Assembly (NCBI GenBank): GCA_032622095.1
Contig: CP136065.1
Coordinates: 116,229,195-116,293,194, forward strand
Reading direction: 5' to 3'
From: Siphonodentalium dalli
Lineage: Eukaryota; Mollusca; Scaphopoda; Gadilida; Siphonodentaliidae
DNA length: 64,000 bases
This document shows, piece by piece, positions 1 through 11,820 of the stretch (positions within the stretch are counted from its first letter, which is position 1; each line of letters begins with the position of its first letter). The notes beneath the pieces were generated by a model, which saw only the letters and a program-made list of their open reading frames with translations, searched no databases and had not been told where the DNA came from. Position numbers and translations under genes: made by a program.

Positions 1-274
1 GCAAAATTGTTGGGGTCGAGGTCAAAAAATGGTTCAAAAAGTTTACGCTCTGCTCAGTTGGTAAAATTTTGGAAATTGTGGCGAATGACCACCAATTTAC
101 ACAATTGTCCTCAGTGAATTAGGATGAAAATTTGGGCCGAAACAAACTTGGATCGAAAAGTCCAAAATGAAATGAACATATTAGTGGAAATTGTGGCCAC
201 CTGGGCCAAACTTTTTGGGCAGAAAAACATTTGGGGTAGTTTAAAAAAGTGGTTAAAAAATTATTCTGCCATTT
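1..274. repeat. Dispersed repeat fragment, 'AAAGTTTGGCCCAGGTGG' type
   Basis: Non-coding. Phrases such as 'gtggccacctgggccaaac' and 'ttcaaaaagtttacgctctg' recur, on one strand or the other, near 1120-1215, 3120-3420 and 4095-4255. This marks an old dispersed repeat family that the hAT-like element at 283 has split. No coding potential is seen. Confidence 0.5.
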
Positions 275-282
275 ATTCAGTT

Positions 283-1102
283 TAGTGATGCCAAGGCGGT
301 CCAGTCCGGTCCGGTCCAGGCCATTCCGGTCCGGTACACATGCCTGGACCGGTCCAAAACGGTCCGGTACACCTATAATAGGCTATATGTTAATGAATTC
401 TCTGTTTTCTCAAAGTTTTTACTCTGTATAGTACAAACTATAAGGTTACTGAGTTCAGTGCATTGCAAGAGTCCATATATGTTAAAACTTAATTTGTTTG
501 CCGATTGTATGCATCATTGTCTGTCTCTGGTGGGATATACTGGGAACGATGCACGATAATAGTATTTCTAGTAATGCGAACATGCATGCACTAATTAAAT
601 GTATTGGACAGATAAAAAGCTAGGGCCAGAATGTGTCATAACCAATCTAACATGGCACTCAACTGATCGTATGCATGATTCGTATCATACATATTTTCAT
701 TAAATTGAAATTTAAACGAAATAACTATACTGATGACAATTATACAAATGTGTACTAATATGACTACTACATTAATATTGGAGTCTTGGAGATTGTGATG
801 GCTGATTGTATAGGCCTGACAATTACAGTTATATACCTAAGTACAACAACTATTGGATTAATGTGACTGTCTTGTCTTTCATTATAAGGAAATTGACATG
901 TACACAGTACATCTATACATTGTTTTCGTGGCATCACACGTTTAATAGATATTAATCACTTGAATGCGTCAATACATCGTTGCTAATTGATAGGACGGCA
1001 AATACGCAATAATATTCACAATAGTTTATTATAACTGGGGAAACCGGTCCACCCCTGGACCACGGACCGGACCGGTCCAAAGCGGTCCGGTCCGCATCAC
1101 TA
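283..1102. mobile_element. hAT-like non-autonomous element with GGTCCGG-rich ends
   Basis: The 820-bp element starts 'tagtgatgcc' and ends 'gcatcacta'. It is bordered on both sides by the identical 8-bp sequence 'attcagtt' (275-282 and 1103-1110). An 8-bp target duplication and a TAGTGATGC-type terminus are hallmarks of the hAT superfamily. Clusters of 'ggtccggtcc' lie just inside both ends (299-370 and 1045-1094) in inverted orientation, as subterminal repeats. The interior is AT-rich with no transposase, so it would depend on a transposase supplied elsewhere. Confidence 0.8.
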
Positions 1103-1219
1103 ATTCAGTTTGGAATTTTTTTAGAAAATGACCTTGAATCCGTGTGTGGCCACCTGGGTGAAACATTTTGGGTCAAAAAGTCCGAAATAGATCGAAAATA
1201 GGCAAAGTATGAAAATAAA

Positions 1220-1600
1220 GAGGAAATTGCCTGAAATAACTTTAACTCTTCCATGCGACCATTTCATCAACACCTTCCACCATTCTTTCCCACCCCTGTC
1301 ACCATCTGATTCCACCCTCCTACTATTCCATCACATCTTTTCTGCCACCATTCATGCCACCGTCCCATCCCACCCTGCCACTCTGGCAAGGGTGGAACAA
1401 GCTGCAGTTCAAAAAGCCGACGAAAATCCTAACAGATCTTTTAGGATTTTTGTCGGCTTTTTGAAGAGACTGGATGACATGGTGGCAGTGTTGGGATAGA
1501 TTGGTGGAATGGGTGGGATGAGATGGTGGCAGTAATGGCAGAAGAAGTGTAAGGAATGGTGGCAAAGGTGGGATGGAATGGACCTTTCCACAGCTGTCAA
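1220..1600. repeat. Degenerate 'CCACCATTC/GGTGGAATGG' minisatellite
   Basis: Short units of the type 'ccaccattc...tcccacccc' (1265-1390) turn into the opposite-strand form 'ggtggcagtgttgggat' (1475-1580), with the hairpin at 1408-1465 in between. The same unit forms a longer array at 2580-3090. Open frames over this stretch (Pro/His/Ser-rich) come from the repeat and are not genes. Confidence 0.6.
1408..1465. repeat. Perfect-stem hairpin
   Basis: Two 24-bp arms, 1408-1431 and 1442-1465, pair with one mismatch around a 10-base loop. The core is 'aaaaagccgacgaaaatcc'. It sits at the point where the minisatellite strand flips. Confidence 0.8.
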
Positions 1601-2540
1601 TCAAATATTTATTAGCGGATATTTTCGACCAATCAGCGACTGAAAATTCTGCTGCCATCGTTCTTCACCCTAATTTTGATATCCATACATACATTCAGTG
1701 TTTAATTGGCTATATTAAAACAACTTTTTTGTTGTCAAATCATAATAAATTGAGATTTATATTTGGGCCATGTTATAAATTTATCCGTGATTATAACAAT
1801 GTTTTTCATTTAGCATGACACTTGTCATATTTTCACATTTAATGGCAAAACGAATGTGTATTCTCTGGATTAGATATATTAATGAGTTCAGGGATCTGTC
1901 TGTCTGTTCTGGTTTGTTCGCAATTTTTTTCCAGAGCCCTTGACCGATTTCAACCAAATTTGGTGTAGTGCCTGGGGACACCCCGGCAGATGTTATAACA
2001 GCCATATTTTTTAATGTAAAATATTTAAATAAATTAAATTTTTACTAATTTGTTTTTCCAAATTTTTTTAGCAAGAAGTTTCAATCTAAAAATATAAAAA
2101 TAAAATTGAAAAGTTAAATTTAAAAAAAAGAAAGTTAATTTAAATTAAATTTTTTTTTTAAGTTTCAATATAAAAATCTATATAGAAATTAATAAACTTA
2201 CAAACAAATTTGAAAATTGATATAAATTTTGTTTTGTTGAAATTTTTTTTTTTTTTTTTTTATTTTTCAAACAGCAGATCGGAGAACAATCTAAAAAAAA
2301 AAAAAGTTTAATTTAAATAATTGTTTTTTTAATCAAACTGTTTAAAAGATCAAAATAGCACAAATCATATACATGAGTCTGTTTCAGCTAGTGCAAGTGC
2401 TGATGTGTTCACTTCGGAAGTCGATCGTTGTTGAGTCGTTTCCGGCCGAAGGCCGGGTAGGGTGGTCGGACTGCAGTGTGCAAGTCCCTTCATAGTCGAT
2501 CTCGTGTAACAGAAAATATTTATATGGGTTAATTAAGTCG
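1600..2540. other. Non-coding AT-rich stretch
   Basis: No gene is seen. There are several A/T homopolymer runs (for example 2247-2261), and a phrase near 1935-1985 about 'ccgatttcaaccaaatttgg' that resembles the dispersed modules around 34.7 and 53.4 kb. Confidence 0.5.
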
Positions 2541-2579
2541 TATTACCAGTGGGCGTGGTCTCTGTGGAAAGCTATATTG

Positions 2580-3090
2580 CAGCAGGGTGGGATAAAATTG
2601 TGACTGGATGGAATGGTGTTAGTTGTGGGAATCATGGAATGGTGGCAGGGGTGGGATAAGATGGTTGCAACTTGCAGTGGTTGGATAGAATGGTGGAAGT
2701 GTACATGGGTGTGAAGATATGGTAGGGGTGTGACGAGTTGGAGGCAGGAATAGTGACAGAGGTGGGATTCAATTGTGGCAAAGGTGGGATGGAGGGGTGG
2801 GATAAAATGGTGGCAGGGGTTACATGGAATGGTGGCAGGCGTGGGCTGAGGTGATGGCAGGATGGAATGTAATAGTGGAAGGGGTGGGACAGAAGTATGA
2901 CAGATGTGGGATGGAATGGCGGCAAATGTGGGATGGAATTGTGGTTGCATGGGGTGGGAAATATTGTGGCAGGGTTTGGATGGGATGGTATGGTGGAATG
3001 AGTGGGATTAGATGGTGGCAGGGTTGAGATGATATGGTGGCAGAGGTGAGATCAGATGATGACATGGATGGTATATGGAATGGTGGCATG
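2580..3090. repeat. 'GTGGGATGGAATGGTGGCAG' minisatellite
   Basis: About 25 imperfect units of 18-22 bp with the core 'gtgggatggaatggtggca' run in one direction. Long open frames on both strands here are repeat artefacts (Pro/His/Ser on one strand, Trp/Gly/Met on the other). Confidence 0.85.
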
Positions 3091-3119
3091 AATGATGGCA
3101 GAGGTAAAGTTATTTCAGA

Positions 3120-3435
3120 CAATTTAAGCTTATTTTTGTACTTATTTGGCCTATTTTCGACCTATTTTGGGACCCAAATTTGTTTCGGCCCAAATTTTCA
3201 TCTTACTTCACCAAGGATGTTCCTGTGGTTATTTGCTACAATTCCCAAAATTTCCTGACCTAGTTGAGCGAAAACTTTATGTCCAGCCACTTTTTTGGAC
3301 TCTACCCAATACATATGGGACCATTTGCCACATTTTCTAACGTTTCCCTGTCCGTGTTGTTTCGGGCAATTTCTGTTTATTTTCAGACTAATTTGCCTAT
3401 TTTCGAGGCATTTTGATTTCCCCCCCCCCCCCCCC
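3120..3435. repeat. Dispersed repeat fragment ending in a poly-C run
   Basis: Phrases such as 'gcctattttcgacctatttt' occur twice (3148 and 3389) and are the reverse of the family at 1-274 and 1140-1215. The block ends in an uninterrupted run of 16 C (3420-3435). Confidence 0.5.
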
Positions 3436-3439
3436 AAAT

Positions 3440-4560
3440 TTTCATCTCACTTTTATACTCATCGAACTATATATTTTTTTGTAATCAACCTGTAACCAGG
3501 GTCAGTATAGAAGGATGACACCCAGTAAAATGTAAGAAAGTATATTCTCTCCGTAATAATTTTACAGCTTTAGGAATATCTGTATACAGGTAAGAGTATC
3601 ACCATATCATAAGAGCTGACAGAATAGCACATCACTTTGTAAGAACAGACTATCACAGGTTGTGTCTCAACTTTAATACTGTCAGTTCATAAGTGACTGC
3701 AAAGAACTCTAATTTTGGAGTGAAACCCGGGGCAAATCAGAATGAAGAGTTGTTAGTTAAAAATAGAAATGTTAAGTGATGCATGACTAAAAAGCAATAG
3801 ATAAGATAAGATAAGATCAGATTTAATTGTTATAAGAAACCACAATGGTACATAACGCTTTACACATATAATGACAAAAGACAAGCATACAAGTAAATAA
3901 CAACATGAAAGAGAAAAAAATAACAATATAACAATAGCTATAACCTGTCACTGTGGTTACCGTTAGTCAAGTGGTGGACTGGTGCACAATATTGGAGTCA
4001 CAGAGACACACACACTACATGTACCTCTCCACAGATAAATAATATAGCGCAGTTTCTCTATAAGCATAAACACATTCTCTTAAACTGGCTCATACTATCA
4101 CATTGTCTGGCTTGAACCCAAAATGTTTCGGCCCAGGTGGCCATTTATGACTATGGGACCATTTTCCTAAACTTTCACTGACCGAGCAGAGCGAAAACTA
4201 AATTTCACCCACTTTTTCGGACTTGACCCAAAAAGTTTGGCTCAGGTGGCAATGATACAGCGCAATTATTTATTAAATGTGAATTTGGCCTCCCATACAT
4301 TATCACATTTGACAGAATGAAACTATATCATGAATAAAGTCTGACTGAGTCAGATGAAATTAATATCCGAGTCTTCTACAAATAGCTATTTGTGCTTTAA
4401 CTCATATCTTTCACTGGCATAGCCTACATTATCATATCTCCTTAGGGACTTTCGGAAAAGCCAAAATGCTTTCATTTTCGTTTAAGTGCCAGAAATACTT
4501 GGCCGTTTACTGCTTGTGAGAATGTGGCAGCTAACAACACATGTGATTTTGAATGAGTTG
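3440..4560. other. Non-coding, no gene seen
   Basis: No supported gene. Minor items: a short (ATAAG)n run at 3798-3815, and a fragment of the 1-274 repeat family at 4095-4255 followed by 'gtgaatttggcctcccatac' (4271-4290), a phrase repeated at 6481 and 6806 and reversed near 5490. Confidence 0.5.
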
Positions 4561-4587
4561 AGGTAATACCATGCTGTACTATATGGT

Positions 4588-4593
<6 letters not shown>

Positions 4594-4621
<28 letters not shown>
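4594..4621. repeat. (TA)n microsatellite
   Basis: About 14 uninterrupted TA units inside a stretch rich in 'taccatggta'-type palindromes. Confidence 0.9.
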
Positions 4622-4623
<2 letters not shown>

Positions 4624-4876
4624 TAGTTTTTTATAAGGTATGTTTTCAAATTTCCTGACAAAAGGGATCTAATTTATTAGCATGTTGTTATGTTAGCTAT
4701 GTTATACCATAGTAAATATAATTACAGCTATGATAAATTAGAGAAGGTAGCACAATATCACCATAGTGGTAGCATATGATATACCATGCAACCATGGTGC
4801 TAGCTACTATGACAACAGACACTACACAATTGGTATTACCATGGTACATATGTGTAGTATCAACTAATATATATAT

Positions 4877-5372
4877 ATGGACCAGGTCTTCTGGGTCCAC
4901 AACAGCTTTGGATATATTGGTTGAGTTGATGCTGTTTTGGACTGAGTCCTGGCCATCCCGTTACTCATCTATAACATACTTTACGCCCATAATTTTGGGT
5001 AGGAGTTATCTTCCTTGTATGTCTTTGGATTAGGTCAAATGGACACTTTGTGTATATGAACAGAGATAAGAGGGCAGCCTTTACCAAGCATGATGATATA
5101 TCAAACATGTATATATCACGTGTATGCAAACAAGATATAAAATGATCGTATCATCACAGGTAAATGAATATCATTTTGAAGACCAATTAATTGTGGATAT
5201 GTCAGATGATTAATCACATTCAGGAGCTCATGTGAATGCCTGGGCTCCACGTGTAAATGTAGTACGTCTTTATAATGAAAGTCCATTATAGAAGAAGGAC
5301 GGGCGTCGGTCTAAAAGCAACATCAACCCAACCGATATCCCAAGCTGTTGTGGACCGAGAAGACTTGGTCTA
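4877..5372. mobile_element. MITE-like element with ~60-bp inverted ends
   Basis: The left end 'tggaccaggtcttctgggtc' and following bases to about 4940 pair with the reverse complement of 5310-5372 ('ggaccgagaagacttggtc'), including a matching 'cacaacagctt' block. The interior is non-coding. The 85-codon frame over the left end is not a gene. Confidence 0.7.
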
Positions 5373-5582
5373 CATACATAATAGAATAATGTAGTCTACT
5401 AATGACAAAAGACATTTTACAACGGCATCAACTGTAAATACATGTATGGTGGAGTACCCTAGTACAGTTCCATGGTACAATTGTATGGGAGGCCAAATTC
5501 ACATTTAATAGCTAATTATACTCAAGCGTAATGTCATTACACTTTAATAAGCGTGATTGCCTCACTCACAACTCCACTACGC

Positions 5583-6069
5583 TTAAAGGTACTCAATCCG
5601 ATAAAACTCCTCTCAGTTACTATTTCAATGGCTTCGGGGGTCAAAAATATTTGATTCGAGTCGAGGAATCACCCATCAAAGCTCAGATTTGTTAGATATC
5701 GATTTTAGAAATCTATTATTTTTCATTATCGGGAATACTTTCTGGCCCAGAACTCAGTCAAAATTGCGTTATTATTACCACTTGATTTTAGAGTTATCCA
5801 TCCTTGTCTGTTTGAATAGATTTTGGTGTACACATCCCGAGCAGATTACGGCAGTTGAAGGCAATTATTAGTACTCATCTCGAGTAAATAACAAATTTCA
5901 AAAATCAATATCTAATAACTCTGAGCTTTGTTTGATGGGTTCCTCGACTCGAATCAAATATTTTTTACCCCCAAAGCCAAAGAAATAGTAATATAGGACC
6001 CTCTGATTGGATTGTTGTTGTTGGAATCTGTTGAGATGGGGACCCTCTGTTCGGATTGAGTACCTTTAA
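5583..6069. mobile_element. MITE family A, copy 1 (TTAAAGGTACTCAATCCG ends)
   Basis: A 487-bp non-coding element starts 'ttaaaggtactcaatccg' and ends with the inverse 'cggattgagtacctttaa'. Longer inverted blocks follow inside, for example 'atttgattcgagtcgagg' at 5649 mirrored near 5945. Three relatives in the window are at 43380-43948, 48880-49124 and 60108-60573. The last is nearly the reverse complement of this copy. The TTAA at the ends suggests a TTAA or TWA target, as in piggyBac or Harbinger elements. Confidence 0.85.
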
Positions 6070-6149
6070 GCATAATAGGTTTTTATAGCCTTACTACCTT
6101 ACATATAATGGTGTCATCTCCAGGGGTGTTTTGAGATATGGAATTTGAA

Positions 6150-6475
6150 TTATAATCCAAATTCCATTATGCTTAAGCGTAATGCAATTACGCTTAAGTG
6201 TCATGGCATTACGCTTGAGCATAATGGAATTACACTTAAGCATAATTAATAGCATTATGCTTAATTGTAATTGCATTATGCTTAAGTGTAATGGAATTAT
6301 GCTTAAACATAACAGCATTATGCTTAAGCTTAATGGCATTATGCTGAAGCATAATGGAAGTCTGAATTATGCTTAAGCATAACGGAATTGCACTTCAGCA
6401 TAATGGCATTACGCTTAAGCATAATGGAATTACGCTTAAGCGTAATGGCAATACGCTAAAGCATAATTGGCTATC
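6150..6475. repeat. Palindromic GCTTAAGC minisatellite
   Basis: About 13 units of roughly 24 bp follow the pattern 'cattatgcttaagcataatg'. Each unit is self-complementary, so the array reads much the same on both strands and explains the overlapping open frames in both directions (Met/Leu/Ile-rich). Not coding. Confidence 0.9.
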
Positions 6476-6950
6476 AAATGTGAATTTGGCCTCCCATACG
6501 ATTGTAGTACCATGGTAAATATAATTTTACCATCGTATTACCATACTACCATGGTAGTACCAACTGTAACATGGTAGAGTACCCTAGGTAGTACCATGGT
6601 CACTTTATCATGATAGCTAGTACCATGATAGTACTGCTCGAGGGGTCAGGTAAATTACTAATTACTATGGGGTGCTGTTCTTCTATTATATATTCATTTT
6701 GTGATATCAATAATTCGGATGAAAAGACTTTATTGATATCATTAAATACATTTAGTGATATCATAAACTATTTATTGATATCATAAAATGAATTGGCTAT
6801 CAAATGTGAATTTGGCCTCCCATACAATTGTAGTACCATGGTAAATATAATTTTACCATGGTAGTACCATCATAGTACCATACTACCATGGTAGTACCAA
6901 CTGTAACATTGTAGAGTACCTTTATAGTACAGTGCCATGGTATATTATAC
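6476..6950. repeat. ACCATGGT-palindrome and GATATC-rich repeat
   Basis: Two direct copies of 'ttggctatcaaatgtgaatt' (6469 and 6791) are each followed by 'gtagtaccatggtaaatata'. Between them is a block with repeated 'gatatca' units (6690-6785). A close copy of 6550-6785 lies at 9090-9335. Confidence 0.7.
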
Positions 6951-6957
6951 ATATAAA

Positions 6958-7084
6958 GCATTGTTTCGAGGTTGACATGAGGATTTATCAACCCGAGGAA
7001 GTTAATATTCACTGAGGCTGCAGGCCGGGTGAATATTAACTTCCAAGGGTTGATAAATTCTCATGTCAACCTCGAAACAATGCA
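6958..7084. repeat. Long hairpin (~55-bp arms)
   Basis: The arm 'gcattgtttcgaggttgaca' onward pairs with the mirror ending 'caacctcgaaacaatgc', with few mismatches and a short loop around 'gaggctgcaggccgg'. A truncated, single-arm copy is at 8679-8750. Confidence 0.85.
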
Positions 7085-7186
7085 ATAAGTGTTTTATTAT
7101 ATGATCTGCCAATGTTACGAAGCCCATTAGGCCCGAAATACCTTACTGACCCTTGTATATATATACATGAATCCATAAAATGCACA

Positions 7187-8557
7187 ATGAAAGTGTCAAT
7201 GACACTGTAGCTCAACTTAGGTAGGGGAATAATTTAATGGTTGACAGTAAATGGAGGAATTAGGAAGGTGCTAATTGAAATGTTTAAGTAAGACAAGATG
7301 TAAATGTGAAGAGAGACCAAAAAATAAATATCCTGCAGCCCATGCTAATGGATTTTGTAGAAATATTTAGTCATACAAAGAGTAAAAACCAAACTGGCCA
7401 TGATTGGTGGCCATATTTTTTTTCTGAATGACCCCAAAATGATGAGTTCCCATCTAGGTCACCCCGATAATCAATATGAAGTTTGGTGATGATCAGATCA
7501 GGGATATGGTCTGTAGGGTGTGTCAAAGGATTTAGTGATCCTAAGAGTAAAATGCAAGATGGCCGCTGGCAGCCATGTTTTTTGGCCGATTGACCCTAAA
7601 ATGACTCGTTCCCATCTTCATCTCAATGTCAACATCCATGATAATTTTAATGAAGATCAGACAAACAGCACTGCCTGTAGCACGCGTCAACGGATTCAAT
7701 TTTGAAATCCAAGATGGCCGCCAGTGACCATGTTTTTTGGCTGAATGACTAATGGATTCAATTTTGAAATCCAAGATGGCCACCAGCGGCCAAATTACCC
7801 CAAAATGATTCGTGCCCAACTAGGGGCCACACCAATGATGTGAAAATGAAGTTCGGTGATGATCGGATCAGGGTTGTGGTCTGTAGGGTGTGTGAAAGTA
7901 TTTAGTGATGCAAAAATTAAAATCCAAGATGGCTGATGGTGGCCATGTTTTTTGGCCAAATATGACCCCAACATGACTCGTTCCCATCTAGAGGTCACCC
8001 CGATGATCCAAGTGAAGTTTGGTGATGATCGGATCAGAGATGTGGTCTGTAGGATGTGTCAAAGGATTTAGTGATGCAAAGAGTAAACTTCAAGATGGCC
8101 ACCCAAACTCCATGCAGGGTTTACCTCCCTTGAAGACTCGGTAATACTTCAGAAAGGAAGTATGACTGGTGCGCTCTGGTAGAGATTGATGGCCACCAGC
8201 GGTCATTTTTTTTGGCCGAATGATCCTAAAATGACTCGTTCCCATCTACATGTAAATGTCAACATTCATGACAAATTTTATGATGATCACACAAACAGTA
8301 CGGCCTGTAGCCTGCGCCAATGGATTTAATTTTAAGATGGCCACCAGCGGCCATGTTTTTTGGCCGAATGACCCCAAAATGACTCGTTCCCATCTACATG
8401 TCAATGTCAACATTCATGACAAATTTCATAAAGATCAGACCAAAGATACGACATGTAGCCCGCGCCAAAGGAAATTGTTGACGGACACACACACATACGT
8501 ACGACGGACGCCAACCCATGGCAATAGCTCAAACTTACAAAGTAAGTTGAGCTAACA
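7187..8557. repeat. Dispersed element carrying ~190-bp tandem units
   Basis: It begins 'atgaaagtgtcaatgacact' followed by 'tagctcaactta' (7208), and ends with the inverse 'taagttgagcta' (8543-8554), so it has short inverted ends. The body is about five imperfect units with phrases such as 'aatccaagatggccgc', 'ggccatgttttttggcc', 'atgactcgttcccatcta' and 'tttggtgatgatcgg'. A second array of the same family is at 50393-51540. The unit frames are unrelated to a gene. A short unrelated stretch at about 8100-8190 interrupts it. Confidence 0.75.
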
Positions 8558-8559
8558 AT

Positions 8560-9090
8560 GTGATTGAAGAAGTCAAAATTTAATAAACAGGATTACAATT
8601 CCTATTAATAGCTCATGATCGTGTTATTAACCCATCTGTCCTATTTATAGGACAATCCAGTAGATATTATACATTTGTTGCATGGTTTCGAGGTTGACGT
8701 GAGGATTTATTAACCCGAGGAAGTTAACATTCACCGAGGCCACAGGCCTATTTTATTGTATGAACTAGCGGCATTCTTTACCTGGTAGCTAATTAAGAGT
8801 ACTACTGTGGGAGTTGAACAGACAAATATGTTCAACAAACAGCAGACTAGTTTACTGAAACTTTCTTCCGAAAATCAACGACAAATGAGTTATGTATAAG
8901 CAATTTTGATTGGCTGGTTGCAAAGCTATGCGTAACGTGATTGGACAGCCACCTCTTACGCGTGGCGTAACACATATTTTGTTATTAACCCGGTGCCGGA
9001 TTTATCAACTCATTTTCCGTATCATTTAGTATGGGAATTTGAGTTATAAGTTTGTGATCATATAAAAAATCAATTTAACGTGGTGTATGT
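8560..9090. other. Non-coding, with truncated hairpin copy
   Basis: No gene is seen. The stretch at 8679-8750 repeats one arm of the 6958-7084 hairpin ('tttcgaggttgacgtgagg') with several substitutions. Confidence 0.5.
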
Positions 9091-9335
9091 AGTACCATAC
9101 TACCATGGTAGAGTACCCTAGGTAGTAGAGTATCCTAGGTAGTACCATGGTCACTTTACTATGATAGTACCATGATAATATTATACTGCTCGAGGGGTCA
9201 GGTAAATTACTATGGGGCACTGTTCTTCTATTATATATTCATTTTGTGATATCAATAATTCGGATGAAAAGACTTTATTGATATCATTAAATACATGTAG
9301 TGATATCATAAACTATTTATTGATATCATAAAATG
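9090..9335. repeat. Second copy of the 6550-6785 block
   Basis: Shared stretches include 'ctgctcgaggggtcaggtaa' and 'atatattcattttgtgatat', in the same order and orientation as at 6550-6785. This is a direct duplication about 2.55 kb apart. Confidence 0.8.
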
Positions 9336-10094
9336 AATTTATAATATCAGGAAGTCAAATTATTGATATCACTCAATGTTTTCTATTATGTGATATCATA
9401 TATTTGATTTTATGATGTCTTAAATTCATTTGATGATATCACTAATTCGTATTAGTGATATCATATATTCATTTTGTGATATCAATAATTACTAGTTATT
9501 TTATGTCATATATTCAATTTTATGATATCACTAATTCACAGATTCACCGGCACTTTTCTTCTATTTATTACCTATTTATTGATATCAATAATTCATATGA
9601 TATCATTAAATATTTTAGGATATCACAAAATGATTATAAGGTATCACTAATTCCAATTTGTGATCTCAAAATCGAATATATGACATCACAAAAGGGTCAC
9701 TATGAATACCGAACACAACCGAACATAACCGAACACAACCGAAAACAAGTCCAAATAAGGGTTAAAAGACGGAAATATATGAAATAAAGTTTATAATGCC
9801 GTGTGTGTATATGTAAACTAGTGATATGTGAAGTTTGATGCAATTTGGCCGATTAAAAGTTACGTTAATGAAAGTTTTATGTAATTTCACGCCGAGTCAG
9901 AGTCCGGCGTGATGGCGGCTATATAACTCTATGAATACCGAACACAAGTCCAAATAAGGCGTATATGAGGGAAATATATGAAATAAAAGTTATGTTAATG
10001 AAAGTTTTATGTAATTTTACGCCGTCGGCGCATAAGACAGAGTCCGGTGTGATGGCGGCCAGCTCTATGAATACCGAACACAAGTTCAAATAAG

Positions 10095-10460
10095 CAGGGG
10101 CGCCGGAAGCATCCAAGGGCAGGGAGGGGGGGGGGCACAGCCTACAAAAAGGGCACTTTTCCGCAAAAAAGGGCATTTTCTCCGCAAACTCGGGAAAATA
10201 ACCATAAATTCATTGTGGCAAAAATCTCTATTTTAATGGTATTTGTCTGTTTTTATGGCCGTTTTGTGATACAAAATTAATATTCCTTGTGAAATTGGTG
10301 GTATTTGGACCAAAAAAGTCAGATTTTGCTATAAAAACACGAGATTAAACACACAAAAAGCATTTTCTGTCTCCAGAAAAAGGGCAAGTCCTGCCCCCGC
10401 TCGCCCCCATTGGTCAAGGGCAGGGGGGTCAGCTGCCCCCTCTGCCCCCCTCTGCCCCTG
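10095..10460. mobile_element. hAT-like MITE inserted in the foldback arm
   Basis: This 366-bp insert begins 'caggggcgcc' and ends 'gcccctg'. It is flanked by identical 8-bp copies of 'caaataag' (10087-10094 and 10461-10468). Removing it restores the 'caaataaggcgtatat' unit seen elsewhere in the arm. The 8-bp duplication and CAGGGGC ends fit hAT. It is C/G-rich near its ends ('tgccccc' repeats) and non-coding. Confidence 0.88.
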
Positions 10461-11163
10461 CAAATAAGGCGTATATTAGGGAAATAAAGTTTATAATCAT
10501 GTGTGTGTATATGTAAGTTAGTGATATGTGAAGTTTGATGCAATTTGACCGATTAAAAGTTACGTTATTTGTAGGTTTATGTACAATATTAGCTGTCGGC
10601 ACGTAAACCAGAGTTCGGCATGCAAGATGGCGGCTAACTCTATGAATACCGAACACAAGTTCAAATAAGGCGTATATATAATGGAAATATATGAAATAAA
10701 GTTTATAATGACGTGTGTGTATATGTAAGCTAGTGATATGTGAAGTTTGGTACAATTTGGGCGATTAAAAGTTATGTTATTGGCAGTTTTTATAATATGT
10801 TTACGCCGTGCACTCTTGTGTTCGGCATGCATTCACCGTTAATAAATTAGCTTACAGGTAATCAGTTGGCTGGCTATCACCAACACAGGCTATTTTGTGT
10901 TATTGTCTCTTAATTTGTTACAATTTAAACACGCATTCTCTAGTTTTGTTCTAAATGTGACCACCAACTCACCAAGCTATGATCAATGGGAATTTGTGAT
11001 TGCTCAAGTAATATAAAATATACAAATTCTCAGGTCTGCCTAATGCTATAGGAGGACCATTGACCATCATTGGGCGGACTGCAACATTATGCAGAGGAAA
11101 TCCGGTCTGCCTATTTTTGCCTACTATAGTTATCTGGTGCTTTCATTGTTAACACCTCTCCTT

Positions 11164-11260
11164 GTTCAATCTTTTGTCTATGTTCAATCTTTTGACTATA
11201 AAATGATGTTCAATCTTTTGTCTATAAAATGATGTTCAATCTTTTGTCTATAAAATGATG
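11164..11260. repeat. Short tandem repeat
   Basis: Four units built on 'gttcaatcttttgtctat', the last three with 'aaaatgat' between them, lie in the foldback core. Confidence 0.85.
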
Positions 11261-11289
11261 GGATTGAAACAATTTTTGTTAAGGGCATT

Positions 11290-11820
11290 TCAGCCCCGAT
11301 AATTTTGAGACATGTAGGCTACATTCTGTCGATATATAGTTTCGTCATCGTGCGGTCGAAACATCCACAGCGGTCTTGCAAAAATATACTTTTCTGGTTT
11401 TAATCGTCGGTCACGTTGGTCTGCTGTCATATTTACCCATATACTATTGTTTACTTTTAATGATATTGCCTGATTCGCTAAGTAAAAATTTCCACAGCCA
11501 TGTAAAGCACCTCTAACGTCCCGTAATTGATCGTCAACTATTTCTGATAAATAGTCTGTTAAGTCGGTCAGTCGCAACGTTTTCCACTCATTTTACAATT
11601 TGATAATATGGTTTAAACTTTCACAATTATTATTGGTCCAAAGTATGGAAATTACATTATTTTGTTCACGAGCCTCGAAGACTTCGGACCTTAATCTCAG
11701 CATGAAAGACTCAATATATATATACTTTTATTTTTCGTCATGATGTCAGCTTCGACTTCCTCGTAAACCAACTTACTATCTATTGTGAGGAGGCCCTTTT
11801 CACTATGAAATATCGCTGAT
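11290..11820 (-). pseudogene. Decayed transposase-like frame in the foldback core
   Basis: Read on the minus strand, 11577 down to 11290 is open for 95 codons and includes 'RALHGCGNFYLAN'-like text (actual residues 'GALHGCGNFYLANQ') and 'WVNMTADQRDRR'. The same frame continues upstream through one stop codon (near 11597) into 'LWTNNNCESLNHIIKL', and a further frame change near 11710 leads to 'LTIDSKLVYEEVEADIM'. So at least one stop and one frameshift break it. The 'TNNNCES' motif followed by a W-rich region resembles the C-terminal part of Mutator-like transposases. That assignment is a pattern impression, not a database result. Its place between long inverted arms supports an element-encoded origin. 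Confidence 0.5.

Noticed and set aside
2543-3122. Overlapping open frames of 97-135 codons on the minus strand
   Set aside because: They lie within the GTGGGATGGAATGG minisatellite and read as Pro/His/Ser repeats. Repeat artefacts.
6150-6475. CRISPR-like array
   Set aside because: The units are contiguous palindromic repeats without unique spacers, and the genome is eukaryotic.
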